Origin: an uncultured Clostridia bacterium
Lineage (GTDB): Bacteria; Bacillota; Clostridia; TANB77; CAG-508
Direction of reading: 5' to 3'
Length of the DNA: 6,992 nucleotides
Assembly: GCA_948745425.1 (NCBI GenBank)
Contig: CAPZDM010000073.1
Coordinates: 1-6,992, forward strand
Of this stretch, positions 5,837 through 6,992 are shown piece after piece. The notes below the pieces were generated by a model that did no database searches, was not told the origin of the DNA, and saw nothing but the letters and a program-made list of their open reading frames with translations. The position numbers and the translations under genes are program-made. The number at the start of each line of letters is the position of its first letter. Position 1 is the stretch's first letter.

Positions 5837-6643
5837 ATGGAGAAATTAAACATATTAGGAACAGGTCATGCAATGACATTAGATTGCTATAATACTTGTT
5901 TTACATTAGAAAATAATGAAGGAGAACATATATTAGTAGATACAGGTGGAGGTTTACAAATAATAAAACAACTAAGGGATGCAAACATAGATTTTAGAAA
6001 AATACATAACATTATTTTATCACACAAGCATACAGACCATATACTAGGAATGTTTTGGATTATCAGATATGCACAAAAGTTTTTTGACAATAATAATTAT
6101 GATGGAAATCTAAATGTTTATATGCATAAAGAATTAGAAAGTACAATTAGAAAAATAATGTTTGAAGTATTGCCACAAAAATTTACAAAACTTATAGATA
6201 ACAGAATTATCTTTAATATAGTAGAGGATAAAGAACAAATAAAAATACTAAATTATAATATTAAATTTTTAGATGTTCAAGCAAAAAAAGATAGACAATT
6301 TGGGTTTAGAACAATACTAGAAAATGGAAAAGCACTTGTATTTTTAGGAGATGAAACATTTGATGAAAAATTAAGAGATGAAGTAGAAAATGCAGAATGG
6401 CTATTACATGAAGCAATGTGCATGGATTCAGAGGCAGATATTTTTAAACCATACGAAAAAATGCACTCTACTGTAAAAATAGCATCAGAAATAGCAACGA
6501 GTTTAAATCTTAAAAATTTAGTATTATATCATGCAAGTGATAACAATTTAGAAAACAGAAAAAAGTTATACACAGAAGAGGCAAAACAATACTTTAATGG
6601 AAATATATATGTACCAGATGATTTAGATGTTATTGAATTATAG
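5837..6643 (+). CDS. Ribonuclease Z-like MBL-fold metallo-hydrolase
   Basis: This 268-residue protein has the full zinc-binding set of the metallo-beta-lactamase fold: HKHTDH (H63, H65, D67, H68), GDE with D172, and H232 in LVLYHASD. H191 in LLHEA and H210 in KMHST match conserved positions in ribonuclease Z-like members. The start LNILGTGHAM and the end VPDDLDVIEL are typical of the RNase Z-like subgroup. It may act on a small ester or phosphodiester and need not process tRNA; a long tRNA-binding exosite is not obvious. ATG 5837 is chosen because AAAGGGA at 5824-5830 is correctly spaced and the conserved fold begins there, whereas the earlier in-frame ATG at 5810 lies in the end of the SDR gene. 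It is most likely co-transcribed with the SDR and the methyltransferase. Confidence 0.92.
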   Translation: MEKLNILGTGHAMTLDCYNTCFTLENNEGEHILVDTGGGLQIIKQLRDANIDFRKIHNIILSHKHTDHILGMFWIIRYAQKFFDNNNYDGNLNVYMHKELESTIRKIMFEVLPQKFTKLIDNRIIFNIVEDKEQIKILNYNIKFLDVQAKKDRQFGFRTILENGKALVFLGDETFDEKLRDEVENAEWLLHEAMCMDSEADIFKPYEKMHSTVKIASEIATSLNLKNLVLYHASDNNLENRKKLYTEEAKQYFNGNIYVPDDLDVIEL

Positions 6644-6658
6644 AAAAGAGGAAAAATT

Positions 6659-6992
6659 ATGTTAGATAATTTTGAAAGCATTAGTCCAACTGCAATTGTA
6701 ACTGCATATCCTAGGCAATTTACAGATATACCTTATGAAAAGCAAATATATGAATGGTTAAAAGCAAATTGCAAAAATAATGATGTGAAATTGAATAAAT
6801 TATTAGCACCAGAAATAGAAGCAAGGTATAAACTAACTAATAAAATACTGGATGATTTAAGCATAAAACAGGTAGTTGAAATTGCAGCTGGTTATTCTTC
6901 AAGAGGCATAATATATGCTCAAAAAGGATATGAGTATATTGAAATGGATTTAGAGGAAGTAGTTAGAAATAAAATTAGATTACTAACAGATA
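6659..6992 (+). CDS. SAM-dependent methyltransferase, leucine carboxyl methyltransferase-like (partial)
   Basis: The first 111 codons are present and the gene runs off the window. The N-terminus LDNFESISPTAIVTAYPRQF followed by TDIPYEKQIYEWL, then a block around EARYKLTNKIL, matches the Ppm1/Ppm2/Tcmp (leucine carboxyl methyltransferase, LCM) family. The SAM-binding motif I is VVEIAAGYSSRG (E74, G78), followed by an acidic strand-end YIEMDLEEVV as in that family. It would transfer a methyl group from SAM, but the acceptor is unknown; many bacterial members act on small molecules rather than proteins. AGAGG at 6647-6651 is 7 nt ahead of ATG. The 15-bp gap to the MBL-fold gene supports one operon. 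Confidence 0.88.
   Translation, partial: MLDNFESISPTAIVTAYPRQFTDIPYEKQIYEWLKANCKNNDVKLNKLLAPEIEARYKLTNKILDDLSIKQVVEIAAGYSSRGIIYAQKGYEYIEMDLEEVVRNKIRLLTD

Overview
The window is strongly AT-rich, and every gene I can support lies on the + strand. Codon choice favours AAA, ATA, TTA and GAA. Most genes have purine-rich Shine-Dalgarno sites 6-8 nt ahead of the start. With a clostridial-type MOBP relaxase, this suggests a low-GC Firmicute, probably an anaerobic Clostridia-type gut or host-associated bacterium. The species cannot be named from this window.

Region 1 (1-1744) is a mobilization module. A small ribbon-helix-helix MobC-like accessory protein overlaps a complete 456-residue relaxase, and a strong intrinsic terminator follows. 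The mobC 5' end is odd: the conserved first strand reads upstream of the only usable start codon, into a pair of 24-bp-spaced tandem repeats at the window edge. No replication gene, integrase or coupling protein is visible.

Region 2 (1745-4663) carries two nuclease-type genes that look like defence cargo. The first encodes a DUF1016/YhcG-type PD-(D/E)XK nuclease. The second encodes an AIPR-family (abortive phage infection) protein with a PD-(D/E)XK-like N-terminus of the D...QxK type. The DUF1016 gene has a likely promoter and GTG start. It also carries the most striking non-coding signal here: two near-identical 31-bp palindromes, one between promoter and Shine-Dalgarno site and one inside the coding sequence, centred 334 bp apart.

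Region 3 (4664-6992) is an operon-like block that seems unrelated to mobilization. It holds a broken NTF2/SnoaL-like gene, a short-chain dehydrogenase/reductase (SDR), a ribonuclease Z-like metallo-beta-lactamase-fold hydrolase, and the start of a leucine carboxyl methyltransferase-like SAM methyltransferase that runs off the window. The front of the operon is decaying. The NTF2-like gene has an in-frame TAG and a frame change. One inferred T-to-C change at 5135 appears to have removed both its TGA stop and the SDR's ATG start, which once overlapped as ATGA. The SDR is otherwise intact but must start at ACG or lose its NAD(P)-binding motif.

Regions 1 and 2 look like mobile or accessory DNA next to a small enzyme operon. 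The boundary probably falls in the gene-poor stretch 4664-4788. No tRNA, rRNA, CRISPR array or complete insertion sequence was seen, and no gap between genes exceeds about 160 bases.
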